A DNA stretch of 64,000 nucleotides from Scheffersomyces stipitis CBS 6054 (GCF_000209165.1 NC_009045.1:868001-932000), one strand, 5' to 3'; positions 9,677 to 20,394 are shown, numbered from the stretch's first letter. A program made the numbers and translations. The notes: generated from the letters alone by a model not told the origin.

Positions 9677-10504
9677 TTAAGAGATCCTGTCGTTTTGAGA
9701 AATGTGTGTCACATTGGAGCTGGCACTTTCTGCTGGCTGTGGCTGTGACTCAACTCTGGAAACAAACTGAGCTAGTTGGTCTTCTAATTTCTGAATCTTC
9801 ATCTGCATTAATGAAATCTGCTCTTTAAGCTCAATTGTATTAATGTGACTATTAATAATACTTGCACCATTTGTGCCTGTACCTGTTGGACTCCCTTCGG
9901 AATACGCCAATACTGTGCCTGTCTTGGAGTAGCCTGGATAAAGGGAACTTTTCGAAAGTGGTTCTCTCTTTTCCATATTGACAGTGTTTTCAATAATTTG
10001 CAATCTTTTTTCCAAATCTATAAAGTTGACGTTTTCTGTAGCCTTCGTAGTAATAGTACCGTCATTATTGCCCTCATAATTTCTATAGTCTAAGCCATGA
10101 TTCGGATGCTCAAGCAACCACTGTACCATTTTCTCCACTTTTTCCAAAGCTCTTCTTGTACTTTCTTCGTCGTTGTGAATGCCCTTAATATTGCTCGCAA
10201 GAATCAGGATGCGCAGCTGGACTGAACGGAAGTTATGAGTCGACTTCTCCAATAGAGTATTCAATGAAGGTACCACGACATTGTCCAAAGTTTCCTTGAG
10301 AGTGGCAGATTCCAACAGTATAAGTTTGGCCCAACTCTTCACATCATTAGGACTTTCCGGCGAGGCTTCTTTGGCAAAGCTCTCCATGGTGGTGTTCTCG
10401 GCTGCACTTGGGGGTGGTATAGGGATAGTAGAGTTGAGATAGAAGGGTGTATTCCCACCATCATCACTTGAATAGTCGGTATCAGGATGAGCTCGTTTTG
10501 ACAT
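9677..10504 (-). CDS. Unrecognised protein with C-terminal coiled coil
   Basis: I do not recognise this 275-residue protein. The first 55 residues are Ser/Pro-rich and likely disordered. Residues about 57-135 are helical with heptad-like Leu/Val spacing (SWAKLILLESATLKETL, then VPSLNTLLEKS). A second helical stretch (about 160-180) and a clear coiled coil near 225-250 (IELKEQISLMQMKIQKLEDQL) follow. No transmembrane segment, signal peptide or catalytic motif is seen. Its start is 268 bp from that of LSM8 on the other strand, so the two share a divergent promoter. The layout suggests a structural or adaptor protein, but no function is claimed. Confidence 0.75.
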   Translation of the reverse strand: MSKRAHPDTDYSSDDGGNTPFYLNSTIPIPPPSAAENTTMESFAKEASPESPNDVKSWAKLILLESATLKETLDNVVVPSLNTLLEKSTHNFRSVQLRILILASNIKGIHNDEESTRRALEKVEKMVQWLLEHPNHGLDYRNYEGNNDGTITTKATENVNFIDLEKRLQIIENTVNMEKREPLSKSSLYPGYSKTGTVLAYSEGSPTGTGTNGASIINSHINTIELKEQISLMQMKIQKLEDQLAQFVSRVESQPQPAESASSNVTHISQNDRIS

Positions 10505-10772
10505 TGGAAATCTTTTAGAGCAGTAAAATCATAAACAGGTAGTAAAAAGGAAAAGTCAAAAGTAGAAGTTTGTCTGAAAGTGAAAATTACTGATATTTCA
10601 TAGTGATAAAGTCAGCGAGGTTATTCGCAATTTTGCAACCTCCATTCCTGCAGACACCACCTCATTTGTTTTCTACTTAACTATGAAGCCATCATGGATG
10701 ATTCTAAGATTATCTCTTTAACTACATCAATAGTTCGCTACCGGTCACATTCACAGAAGAATAAAAGCAACA

Positions 10773-11159
10773 ATGTCGGAATTGAAGTCGTTTCTTGAGA
10801 GTATGTACTGTTTTCCGGGTAAAAGGTATTGAATCCGTTCATTATCTACCAATTTTCACTCTTTTCAATAGTTATACTAACTTCATTTAGAGAAGGTAAG
10901 AGTTATCACAACTGACGCTCGATTGTTCGAAGGCACACTTCTGGGATTCGACAAGTCTACGAATATCATACTAAACAACTGTGTGGAAAGGATAATCTAT
11001 AGCGAAAGTGAAAACGAAGAAAACGAAGAACTACCACTTGGTCTCTATCTTTTAAGAGGAGGTACCATCGTGTGCATAGGTGAAATAGACGAAGAGAGTC
11101 TAGTTGATTGGCTGACAGTGAAAGGCGATAGACTCAAGGGTACAAAGAACCCCTTGTAA
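10773..11159 (+). CDS. LSM8: U6 snRNA-associated Sm-like protein Lsm8 (two exons)
   Basis: Subunit of the nuclear Lsm2-8 ring that binds the U6 snRNA 3' oligo-U end. Exon 1 is 10773-10800 (MSELKSFLE plus one base) and exon 2 is 10891-11159. Splicing gives 98 residues starting MSELKSFLEKKVRVITTDAR. Sm1 is visible as VRVITTDARLFEGTL-x-GFDKSTN and Sm2 as LGLYLLRGGTIVCIGEID. It is closer to animal LSM8 than to the divergent S. cerevisiae protein. Without exon 1 only a TTG-started fragment would be seen. Residue 27 is CTG (10941-10943), where relatives carry Lys or Asn, which fits reading as Ser. Confidence 0.93.
10801..10890 (+). other. LSM8: Spliceosomal intron of LSM8
   Basis: 90-nt intron with 5' GTATGT, an exact TACTAAC branch site (10875-10881) and 3' TTTAG ending at 10890. 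It interrupts a codon after its first base. It serves here as the reference for splice signals in this genome. Confidence 0.95.
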
Positions 11160-11460
11160 GGATTCATAATAGAGACACACAGATGAGTAACGAAAAGTTC
11201 ATAAATAGAGATATCTTGCATGATATTCTCAAGCAATTCCATTAACGAGGAGAATTCGGATCGACTGAAACAGATTTTCAGAAACAGGACATCAGCAAAA
11301 GAGTAAAAACGATAGAATACGAAAGTATTCAACTTGAAAATATTCAGTGTGAGATTGTTTCAATACTACACTCTCTACATAGCATCAGAAGATTCCTCTT
11401 CATTGTACAATAGACAAAATTCTATAAACTAATATCTACAGTAAACTTTATACAACTTCT
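11160..11460. other. Convergent spacer LSM8-MDE1
   Basis: 301 bp between two converging stops; it must hold both polyadenylation regions. AT-rich, no gene or distinctive element seen. Confidence 0.5.
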
Positions 11461-12258
11461 CTACTGTTTCACCGTTGGAATACCAGACTGCTGCATCTTA
11501 ACAGCCAACTCCAAGAGATAGTCGATTGCTTCGTTATACACCTTGGCCTTCCATACGGTCTCACCCCATACATAGATCCCGTGTCTTCTCACCAAGACTG
11601 CAGATGTTCCTGGGTAGTTTTTGATTGCTTCCTGGAGGGAGTCGGTCAAGTCCTCTTCATGAGGAGTGTTTTCAATGATGGGTATCACCAACTTATCGTA
11701 GTATTCCATGGAGCCGATTTTTTCAATTTTTCCAGTATTTTCGTTAAGAGCCAACTTGGGTAAAGCTTTGATCTGTTCGATGTGGCTGATTTCAAACTCC
11801 TTCTTTCCTTCCAAGAACAAAGTCACCATCACAGCATGTTGAGAGTGAGTGTGGATACAAGCACCAGCATCTCTCATAGTGTAACAGCTCATGAATAATG
11901 GCGTACAGGCTGAAGGCTTGTATTTGTAGGATTTGGTTAATTCCTTTGGGATATCATTTGGTGTTCTCAAAATCTTTTCCTCGGGCAATTCGACCAAGAA
12001 CATTTCCCAGGGCTGAATTCTTTCCTTTTGAACTCCCGAAGGTGCGATGTACACCAAGTTGGGATTAGCTCCATCAACGTCTCTGATGGAAATCCCTCCA
12101 CCTGTTCCCGTGACCCAATTGTTATCGTAGAAGAGACGGCACAACTCACAGATCAAGTTGGCCGGATGGTTGGGGTCTGAGAATTGTTCTTGTAGCTCTG
12201 GGGATAAGACCAGCAACGGAGTTTCTTCAGAATGTTTGCAGAAGCACGAAGAGGACAT
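11461..12258 (-). CDS. MDE1: Methylthioribulose-1-phosphate dehydratase
   Basis: Cytosolic enzyme of the methionine salvage pathway, dehydrating 5-methylthioribulose-1-phosphate to the diketo compound. It belongs to the class II aldolase/adducin fold. The glycine-rich phosphate site [11 protein letters not shown] is at about residues 47-57. The zinc ligands are His136 and His138 (CIHTHSQH) and His226 ([10 protein letters not shown]). The likely catalytic acid is in SHIEQIK (Glu161). Length 265 is near that of the S. cerevisiae enzyme. The start ATG at 12256-12258 precedes a short Cys-rich leader. It is divergent from DID2, with a TCACGTG element in the shared promoter. Confidence 0.93.
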   Translation of the reverse strand: MSSSCFCKHSEETPLLVLSPELQEQFSDPNHPANLICELCRLFYDNNWVTGTGGGISIRDVDGANPNLVYIAPSGVQKERIQPWEMFLVELPEEKILRTPNDIPKELTKSYKYKPSACTPLFMSCYTMRDAGACIHTHSQHAVMVTLFLEGKKEFEISHIEQIKALPKLALNENTGKIEKIGSMEYYDKLVIPIIENTPHEEDLTDSLQEAIKNYPGTSAVLVRRHGIYVWGETVWKAKVYNEAIDYLLELAVKMQQSGIPTVKQ

Positions 12259-12730
12259 TGTAATGACTAGAAATTGTAGTGAATTGTAACAATTGAAATA
12301 CTAAGTATTGAGTATGATAATGTGAATATTGAAGTCCAGACTGAAAAGTTGTAGACTCAATAATTGTGGACTGAAAAAAAAGAGACCAGAATTGAAATAT
12401 CACAAGCAACGAGATAATTTCAAAGAGGTTTGATTCTGAATGTTGATCTCGAGAGCACAACACTTCTTGTAGTCCTTTCTACAACGAATTGATACAACAG
12501 TTATGGTACCCACGTTGAAGACAAGACTATGGATCTGAGTTTGACAATATCACGTGTAGAGTCATGTGAACTGCACCGCACGCCTGTAGATGCGATAAGA
12601 TCCTGTGGTGAATTACCTACCTGGTATGCGAATAGGAGAGTAGAATAATTGAATTTTTCACTATTCACTTTTCATTCCTATTCATAAAGAGCATCTCACC
12701 TTCTCTGATTCGTATTCGTATACTTTTAAA
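12259..12730. other. Divergent promoter MDE1/DID2
   Basis: 472 bp between two start codons. It contains the E-box TCACGTG (12550-12556) and an A9 tract near 12374-12382. No gene. Confidence 0.6.
12550..12556. promoter_or_regulatory. TCACGTG (Cbf1-type) site upstream of MDE1
   Basis: TCACGTG is the established Cbf1/Met4 sulfur-regulon core in yeasts. It lies 292-298 bp upstream of MDE1, a methionine salvage gene, and about 175 bp upstream of DID2. The regulatory role is inferred. Confidence 0.45.
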
Positions 12731-13333
12731 ATGGCTGGATTAGAGCAATCGTTGTTTCAGTTGAAGTTCACTGCAAAACAATTGAATAGACAAGCTTCCA
12801 AGGCAGCAAAGGAGGAACTTCAAGAGAAGGCAAAGATCAAGAAAGCTTTGACCCAGGGTAATAACGATATCGCACAATTGTATGCGCAGAACGCCATTCG
12901 TAAATCTAATGAAAGAGTCAACTTGTTGAGGTTGGCTTCTAGAATCGATGCTGTGGCCCTGAGAGTCCAGACCGCAGTGACCATGAAGAGTGTCACGGGA
13001 AACATGACTCAAGTCATTCGAGGCATGGACAAGGCATTGCAGACAATGAATTTGGAAAGGATATCGTTGGTGATGGATAAGTTTGAGAACCAGTTCGAAG
13101 ACTTAGATGCGTCTACCAACTACTACGAGACAGCTACCAATAATGTCAACGCCTTGACCACCCCTCAGGAACAGGTTGACGAGTTGATGAGTCAAGTAGC
13201 AGACGAGGCTGGCATTGAAATGAAGCAAGGCTTGAACGAGACGAAAGTTGATATCGCAACTCCTCCAGTGTCTAATATGACAGAAGAAAAGGAGGATAAA
13301 TTGGCTGAAAGATTGAGAGCATTGAGAAGTTGA
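12731..13333 (+). CDS. DID2: ESCRT-III-associated protein Did2/Vps46 (CHMP1)
   Basis: Regulates ESCRT-III disassembly on endosomes by recruiting the AAA ATPase Vps4. The 200-residue protein opens with the basic, helical CHMP1 core (LEQSLFQLKFTAKQLNRQASK), followed by the conserved AIRKSNERVNLLRLASRIDAV and the acidic second half. The C-terminal helix EDKLAERLRALRS is a textbook MIM1 motif for the Vps4 MIT domain. Size and order match the family along the whole length, with no gaps and no intron. Confidence 0.95.
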   Translation: MAGLEQSLFQLKFTAKQLNRQASKAAKEELQEKAKIKKALTQGNNDIAQLYAQNAIRKSNERVNLLRLASRIDAVALRVQTAVTMKSVTGNMTQVIRGMDKALQTMNLERISLVMDKFENQFEDLDASTNYYETATNNVNALTTPQEQVDELMSQVADEAGIEMKQGLNETKVDIATPPVSNMTEEKEDKLAERLRALRS

Positions 13334-13687
13334 TGAATAGAAGATGAAGCAATGAACCAATGTCAAGTGATAATGTAATAGTACGAAGTACAGAGACAGA
13401 ATAGTATAGCCGTCATGCAATGATGATATACAACTAGACAACTGCGATGTTGTAACGCAATCTTATAACGATAATAATATGTAATTATTTGGCCGATAAC
13501 GATTAGAATTCCAAGTATAAATACAATCATATATTCATGAATATTCTATCGCACAATGCAGACAATTATATAGACTATTATAGAAAAAGCAGAAAGCAGC
13601 GATGTGTATCCTCTTTCTTGCCAAGTTTAATGAAGCTTATTCAAATATTCTTTATTAATCAGTTTATATATCTATTGTAAAAATCCA
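13334..13687. other. Convergent spacer DID2-HSL1
   Basis: 354 bp, strongly AT-rich, between the converging stops of DID2 and HSL1. Nothing beyond 3' processing regions is seen. Confidence 0.5.
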
Positions 13688-16600
13688 CTATGGTTGCTGG
13701 AAACCGGAAAACTTGTATGCCTTGGAACGTCTGCTACCTGTAGCCTCTTCTTCGTTCTTGACTATGAAACTCACGATGTTGACCAAGTTTTTAAACCCCT
13801 TGTCGTTACCCTTTACCTTCATCAAATGCAAGGACGAGGTGTTGATGAGGTCGATGATTTCGATATTGAACTTCAACTTTCTGCCATGGGCATATCTGGC
13901 AGGAATCACACCGTTGATGAGACCAAATTCTTGGTCTATATGAACCTTTTCAATCGTCCCTTCGATCTTCTTCAACTCCAACTGCATTCTGATGATTCTG
14001 AACAAAGACAGCGATGTCAAGCTACAGTCCATTATAAACATGTTCTTGGAGCTAACAGCAGCAGTATCTTCCTGGCTTCCAATCTTGGGTGTAGTGATAG
14101 ACTGAAAGAACTTCTTGAACCAGTTACTCTTACTAGCCTGAACAGGACTGCCAGTCTTCTGGTTGTCGTTATTCTGATTCAAGACATTTGGGAAAATCTT
14201 GGAGAGTCTCTTTGGTCTCTTTACCTCTTCCTCCAACATCCCTGGAGCCTTCGGAGCAGGTCTTCTGGGTTGCATACTGAATCTTCTCAACACATCCTGC
14301 TTGCCAGATTTGTTGGTTATGATTTGGCCATCATCATCAAGAGTATCATAACCTAGACTTAGAGATGGAATGAAGTCAACTTTGTGATTTACTGAGGTAG
14401 TGTTTGTGTTAGCTTTAACTTCTGGTGTTTGAACTCTCACGTTGTTCATGTTCATGGTGCTGAAGATCTCAGTGTCAACTCTGGTTCTCTTTAAGGAGGT
14501 GTTTTCATCTTCTACTATCTTCAGGTTATGTTTTGATTCGTCGAAATCAAAAGTGTTATTGTCGTCAATGCTGGTATTGGCAATCAGAGCCTGGTCCAAA
14601 ATGTCAGAACGGTTATCCCCAATTGCAAATGATTCGTTGTCAGACTCTTCCTCGACTGGAATATGTGAAGTCTTTACAGATCCATGAGCCAAGTTAGGCT
14701 TGTCGATGTCAGAAAGTCTGGTTGGCTTTTCAGTTTCAATAGACTTAGTAACTGAGGTGGCACTGTCTTCATCGTCAACTTCATTATGGGTCAATAACGT
14801 ATCATTGGAGGTTTCCAGATTTTCAATCATATTGGGTCTCGAAGTGTTGAGCTTACCGATATCAGCAGTTCTCGAACTGATGAGTTCAAAATTGGAAAGA
14901 TCAGCTTCCAATAGATTCAAAGTATTATTTCGGTGACGAGTGGAAGGCTCTTGACTTCGAGTAAACGTCGAAGCACGAGTGAAATCAATTTCGTCCAACA
15001 TTGTAGCATCAGATTCATTCTCGAAGTCGGCATCAGAATCATAATCGCTGACGGCATTCTTTTGCAAACTATTAGAATTGTTGGTGTCTTCATCTACAGA
15101 TTCCGATACGTTTACAGAAATGAAGGCGGCTGCAGCAGGTCCACTCAATCTAGAAGAAGCAGTTGATACAACTCTCTTTTTAGAATCGCTTCGAAGTCTG
15201 CCTTCATCTTCTTTGATAGATTCTTTCATTTTGATACCCAAGCCTAACAAATTGGTAGTAGAAGACTTCTTCAACTGCCCCAAACTCTTGGTAGTTTCTT
15301 GAGTATCAGATTTCTTGTTCTTTCTTACAACTGTTCCAGCTGAGGTATGGATACTGTTCAAGATAGTGGCGTCGGCTTCAGGGGCATAACTCTCACTGAG
15401 AATAGCACCAAACGAGAATCTTGAGAATCTAGGATTGGGCAATTGTGCTTTAGATATCGAAGACTTAACTAGGAATTCTTCTTCTGGGAGTACCAGAGGC
15501 TTGATCTCTTTGATAGGCTTCGTTTCATCTATGTCAGTAAGAAGAGACTTATAGTAAGAACTCTGGACACTGTTTCTCTTAGGACTAACATTGAAGCTGT
15601 TGGCACTAGTAGTTGGTTTCAAGATATTTCTTTGCTCCTTTTCCTGTTTGCTAAACTGATCCAAACTTATATCCTTTTTGTTATCATTATTGTCCTGGAA
15701 AATTTCATGCCCGGTTTTTGGAGATTCTACGTTATTAGCAGATGTTAATAGATAACCTGCTAAGTTTTTAGAAGATGAAGTTTTTAAACCATTGTTCAAC
15801 TTTCTGGGTGAGGGTATGACTTCAATACCTAACTTGTTCAATACCTTATTGGTATTGTTGTTGAAACCATTGAGCGTATTTCTAGATCCATAGTTAGGTC
15901 TAGGAGTGGCCAAAGATTTAGCTCTCAATAAAGTGTTTACTCTTGGATCCAAAGAAGATCTAACTGGCTCAGTAAAATGACGTGAACCAGTAACCAAGTT
16001 GGAGAAGTCGTTATTACTCTGATGTTTCCTCAATTTCTCCAAGGCTGCCTTTTGTTTTTCTTGCAAGAGCAACAGCTGGCGTCTACGTTCTACTTCTTTT
16101 GCTGCATTCTCCTGAAGTGCCTTTTCCTCCTGGTCCAATACTATCAGCGATTTATCACTAGCAATAGAATGTCTTGGATTCTCGTTAGGTTCAGGGGCTC
16201 TTCTTTGACTAGGATTACGTTTACGTCCCACTTCTTCGGGAATGACAGTGTCTTGCAACGTTGTTGGTTTCGAGTCGCTGAACATATCATCACATATCTG
16301 TTTGAAATTGATCAAAGTCTTTGTGTCAAAAGATTTGGAGTGCTTGATTGAATTCAGGTGTAGATCTATGTTTTCTTTGTCCTCTGAAGGATCAGTGGCA
16401 GCTTTAGGCTGGCCTTCTCCTTCAAAATCATTCAAGTCCAACAACCCAGTGAGCTTCCGCTTTAACTTAGGAGGCTCTTGATACGGAGGTTTAGATGAGG
16501 GCCTATGTAGGTTGTTAGAAGAGTTGGGAGGTGTACGTCTGACTTTTGAAGTCATGGTATTGAGACTCGTACGTGAAATCACCTGTTTGTTCATGATGGT

Positions 16601-18085
16601 CTTCTTCTTGTTGAACGATGTCGAAGCCTTGAAGTTCTTGGCCGAACCAGTTTGGTTAGTGATGTTTGACAATACCTTGTTATTCCTCAGCGTTGATCTA
16701 TTCGAATGGACCGAGGTTGAGTTTGGAATTCTCTTGACTGAGACGTGTTTTTCACCTGTCTGAGGATCAACTGTTGTAGTGCAAACTATAGAGGTAGATC
16801 TGGGGATCTGCCGGGAATCCGTCAACTCAGCGTCGTCATCATTTGATGAACTAGACACTGAAGAGGTGTGATCATTACGGTACTTCATCAACAAGTAGTA
16901 GAACATCTTCTCAGGACATTTGTTCGGCGACAAAAGCTTGGAAATAATGGTATGTTCTTCACAGTTATGAAACAAGACGATCAAATTCTTGAGAATTTCT
17001 TTATCGATCTTTTCTACAGATTCTATTGGTCCTACGTTCTGGATAGCGTTAACAGATGAGGGAACGTCTCCAATAGAAGGCTCAGGGTACTTGGTCAAGA
17101 GCGGATGAGTCAAGATATTATCGATAGTAATTCTTTCCGAAGGATCTACCCTCAACATTTTTGAGATTAAGTCTTTAGCTTCCCAGCTCAAGTCGTGAGG
17201 CATGATGAACTTACCGTTCTGGACTTTCAATAACAACTTTCTGATGTTCTCGTCATCAAAAGGCAAATGCCCAGTAAGTAATGCGAAGAGAATAATCCCA
17301 CAAGACCAAATATCAGATGGTGCCCCGTGGTAGTTTTTGCCTGCTACAATCTCAGGGCTGGCATAATGAGGCGAACCGCAAGACGTTTCCAAAAGCTTTT
17401 CTCTGACTTCCAAGGCAGCCATACCGAAATCAGCGATCTTGATGTTCTTGTTGAAATCTAAAAGCAAGTTTTCTGGCTTCAAGTCTCGATGACAGATGTT
17501 AAACTGATGCAAGTAGCCAATACCATGGATGATCTGCTTGAAGTAGTTGATGGCCTCAAATTCCTGGAGCTTACCCCTTTTGATCAAGTAGTCAAAGAGC
17601 TCGCCTCCTTCGATGTACTCGAGAATCAAGTACAAGTCGTTTTTGTTCTCCCACACATCATACAAGCCCATGATGTTGGGATGCGAGATGAGCTTCATGA
17701 TAATAATCTCACGTTCGATTCCGTACGGCAAACGCTCTTTACTTCCTACAGACTCCGAACGCTTGTATTTCGGATTCTCCAACTTCTTGAAGTTAGACTT
17801 GGGCACGATTTTGACAGCAGCCAATTTGCCCGTGTTGATGTTTTTGGCCAACCTCACTCTTCCAGTGGAGCCTCGACCCAAAGTTCGGCCGAGCTTCCAA
17901 GGTCCGATCTTGTTCTGGGACTTGCGCTTCTTGTTCGAATTGTTAGTGTTTGTGGAAATCTGCGACAACCTCTTGGTGGCATTTGTCACAGACTGGACCA
18001 CTTTGTCGACGTTTACGGACGACGAGTAGGATGCCGAATGTGACTCGTACGAGTGATGCGATTGTTGATGGACGAGGGTTGTCAT
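13688..18085 (-). CDS. HSL1: Nim1-family septin-associated kinase Hsl1
   Basis: Serine/threonine kinase at the bud-neck septin ring. It promotes Swe1 degradation and so couples bud formation to mitosis. The kinase domain is at about residues 63-330: glycine loop LGRGSTGRVRL, VK92 lysine, HRDLKPEN with Asp201, DFG at 219-221, and the APE region as SPEIVAG. A C-terminal KA1-type lipid-binding domain fills the last 110 residues. A KEN box at 570-572 fits APC/C-mediated turnover known for this family. Length 1465 is very close to C. albicans Hsl1. The middle is Ser/Asn-rich and likely disordered. It has the same kinase class as Gin4/Kcc4, but size favours Hsl1. Confidence 0.92.
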   Translation of the reverse strand: MTTLVHQQSHHSYESHSASYSSSVNVDKVVQSVTNATKRLSQISTNTNNSNKKRKSQNKIGPWKLGRTLGRGSTGRVRLAKNINTGKLAAVKIVPKSNFKKLENPKYKRSESVGSKERLPYGIEREIIIMKLISHPNIMGLYDVWENKNDLYLILEYIEGGELFDYLIKRGKLQEFEAINYFKQIIHGIGYLHQFNICHRDLKPENLLLDFNKNIKIADFGMAALEVREKLLETSCGSPHYASPEIVAGKNYHGAPSDIWSCGIILFALLTGHLPFDDENIRKLLLKVQNGKFIMPHDLSWEAKDLISKMLRVDPSERITIDNILTHPLLTKYPEPSIGDVPSSVNAIQNVGPIESVEKIDKEILKNLIVLFHNCEEHTIISKLLSPNKCPEKMFYYLLMKYRNDHTSSVSSSSNDDDAELTDSRQIPRSTSIVCTTTVDPQTGEKHVSVKRIPNSTSVHSNRSTLRNNKVLSNITNQTGSAKNFKASTSFNKKKTIMNKQVISRTSLNTMTSKVRRTPPNSSNNLHRPSSKPPYQEPPKLKRKLTGLLDLNDFEGEGQPKAATDPSEDKENIDLHLNSIKHSKSFDTKTLINFKQICDDMFSDSKPTTLQDTVIPEEVGRKRNPSQRRAPEPNENPRHSIASDKSLIVLDQEEKALQENAAKEVERRRQLLLLQEKQKAALEKLRKHQSNNDFSNLVTGSRHFTEPVRSSLDPRVNTLLRAKSLATPRPNYGSRNTLNGFNNNTNKVLNKLGIEVIPSPRKLNNGLKTSSSKNLAGYLLTSANNVESPKTGHEIFQDNNDNKKDISLDQFSKQEKEQRNILKPTTSANSFNVSPKRNSVQSSYYKSLLTDIDETKPIKEIKPLVLPEEEFLVKSSISKAQLPNPRFSRFSFGAILSESYAPEADATILNSIHTSAGTVVRKNKKSDTQETTKSLGQLKKSSTTNLLGLGIKMKESIKEDEGRLRSDSKKRVVSTASSRLSGPAAAAFISVNVSESVDEDTNNSNSLQKNAVSDYDSDADFENESDATMLDEIDFTRASTFTRSQEPSTRHRNNTLNLLEADLSNFELISSRTADIGKLNTSRPNMIENLETSNDTLLTHNEVDDEDSATSVTKSIETEKPTRLSDIDKPNLAHGSVKTSHIPVEEESDNESFAIGDNRSDILDQALIANTSIDDNNTFDFDESKHNLKIVEDENTSLKRTRVDTEIFSTMNMNNVRVQTPEVKANTNTTSVNHKVDFIPSLSLGYDTLDDDGQIITNKSGKQDVLRRFSMQPRRPAPKAPGMLEEEVKRPKRLSKIFPNVLNQNNDNQKTGSPVQASKSNWFKKFFQSITTPKIGSQEDTAAVSSKNMFIMDCSLTSLSLFRIIRMQLELKKIEGTIEKVHIDQEFGLINGVIPARYAHGRKLKFNIEIIDLINTSSLHLMKVKGNDKGFKNLVNIVSFIVKNEEEATGSRRSKAYKFSGFQQP

Positions 18086-20394
18086 ATTGTATAATGAGTG
18101 AATGGGGTGGGTATGTTAACGAAAGTACAGGTTAGCTTATTACTTGGTATGAGTTAGAAGTCAGTAATGGATAGCAGTAGATGGTCTTGTTCAGTAGATA
18201 AGAATTAAAGAAAGTATCACTCGAAAGTGTGAGTCAGCAGATGAGCAGTGCTGCGATGTGTAGAGCTTTCCACTTCAGAAATGAAACGATGATTAACGGA
18301 ACCTACAACTCAGGACGCCTATATGACTTTGTCGAGTCGAAGATAGATGATTGTCGGATTTGGTAGCAATGACTCTGAATTGAAAATTGCTCACTGTGTA
18401 TCAGGATTCTGACAAATCCTATTCACTTCGCCAAAGAGTGGGTGAATAATGTGAAGAATCTGAATCTGAATCTGAATATCCAGCAACTCAACAAGTCAAA
18501 AAGAAGCAAGCAACTCTTTGGTAAACGACTTTGATGGAAAGAAATGGTATAGAAAAAGATCCAGTCTCGATAAAAAACATTCCTTGGGTCCTACACACTT
18601 AGTATGGATCCTCTGGACAGTGAATAGTTCACGTTTTGTTCCTTTGTGATGTAAACAACTGGCTTTGTGTAATTGTAAACAGAACCACGCTCAACCGCAG
18701 TTTACGTGTTGGACTGTGAGCAGAATGCGAGTTGCTCTGAAAAATTTCGCTGGGGAGTTTGCAGGTTGTGTTTGCGTTAAGTCTAACATACGGACAAAGA
18801 GACATAGCACGAGAAAACATTCAATTCTGACGTTGAGCTTGTCTCTCGAGGAGTACCGCCTCTACGGGTCCCTACAATTGTACAGCCTTCCAAGCACTAC
18901 CGGTTCAATAGCAGGGCTCCCTCATGGCTGTGCTGTCGCTGCGGTTCCCAGAGTTAAACTCTCCCAGCTCTGCAGGTTAGCTGCGCGCTTCAGCAAGTTG
19001 CCAGGTACCGATCGCGGGTTGCATCGCCAAACACGCATCACGTGACTGAGTATTGTTCGCAGCATCCGCACGCGTTTATTATCTGGTGGCTCTTTTAGAG
19101 CTTCTATTTTCTAGCCCTTTTTGCAATAATTAAACACGCTATTTCATTTTGCAAATTGTCTCTCTAACGTAGATTTCCGCTTCCGTCACTTTTCACACTT
19201 TTCAGCATTGTCTTTCTGGCGCAGTTGTCGTGCCAGATGCTGCAAGATCGACTTCGACTGCCAGCTGTGGCAGTGATGGCGCGCAAAAGTACTTCCTAAA
19301 ATAAAATTCAGAAATATCAAGAAAATGAGAGCTCCAGGAACCGAATCTGATTGTATATTCCTATCTTCGGCTGGACTGTTTCTTTGTCCTGCTGATTGGC
19401 AAATTCAACAGGAATTGGCGAAAGATAAGACGTGAAAAAGTCGTATTTGAAACAGCCGAATAAACTCGTAAGTGTAAAGTTTCTTGTCGTAGAATCCTGA
19501 GAGCAGTGGGCAGTGTGATTCTCCAAGTTTTCTATTGGAAGGCTTGTAGATCTTTTACTTTTACGAGAGAGGGGCTGTAGAAATTTTTACTTACGCAAAC
19601 ACGGTATCTGGCAAAATGTCTAAATTTGGGTTGGTTATGGCAGTTGTTCTTGAGTCTCTAAGCAATTCTCTACTTCTGCCGGTAAAATGGCACAATGCAA
19701 TAATGTGAAAAGATGCTGGAGTTTTATGAATATGGCTTTTTAGAATTAATATGGTTTATTAGAATCAGTATGATATTATTGGATTTAATGTGGATTGGAT
19801 TTAGTATATTGCTCTTAGTTCACCAGGAGTTCTTTGGGTGTGTTCTTTCTTTTCTACAATTTTTTAAAGCTTTTCAGGATTCAAATTGAACTATTTCCAC
19901 TCTTTACAAACATTCAAAGTTATCGGGGAGATATGTCTTTGATCCAGGTCCAAATTGTAGACGACTAATTCACCGTCTTCCACATACTCCTGGTAGGAAA
20001 ATTTTACGTACAGGAGGGTTGCAGAACTCGGAACATGCGTTATGGCTCCAAAGCTTCAAAGATAGGAAACTACCAAGGAGACAATACTGCTGGACTGGAA
20101 GATCCAGTTCGGTTACTTGTTGTCGTTTGCACAAGTATTTGACAGATAAATGCATAGACTATTGGTTCGGAGTTGCTTATAGTTTACTATTTGGGCAAGT
20201 ATTATTTGGAATGCGAGCAACTTTGATATGTCCAAATGGCTGCAACTTGAGCATACAAAAGTCTTTCACAAAAAGAAGTATATATAAGGTCAAGATTTTA
20301 TCCTGTTTAGTTCTATGTATATTATTCTCTGGAAATTAGTAAAATCTTTTAACTCCTTACTCTGATTCATTGGTTTCATTTTTATCTCCATCCA
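18086..20394. other. 2.3-kb intergenic region upstream of HSL1
   Basis: A long divergent spacer between HSL1 and the unknown gene at 20395. It contains an imperfect TGAATC tandem (18456-18477), a GC-richer block at about 18840-19060, CACGTG at 19039-19044 and ACGCGT at 19070-19075. None of the open frames here is convincing: the one at 18665-19045 starts at TTG. Confidence 0.55.
19039..19075. promoter_or_regulatory. CACGTG and MCB (ACGCGT) pair
   Basis: CACGTG at 19039-19044 and ACGCGT at 19070-19075 lie about 1 kb upstream of HSL1. ACGCGT is the MBF core in yeasts, and HSL1-class kinases are expressed around G1/S. The distance is long, so a link with HSL1 is inference. Confidence 0.3.

Noticed and set aside
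13694..14356. 220-residue plus-strand frame opposite HSL1
   Set aside because: Lies wholly within HSL1 on the other strand, starts at a non-ATG codon and shows no family pattern.
18665..19045. 126-residue frame in the HSL1 upstream region
   Set aside because: Begins with TTG, has no ATG near the start and no recognisable domain.
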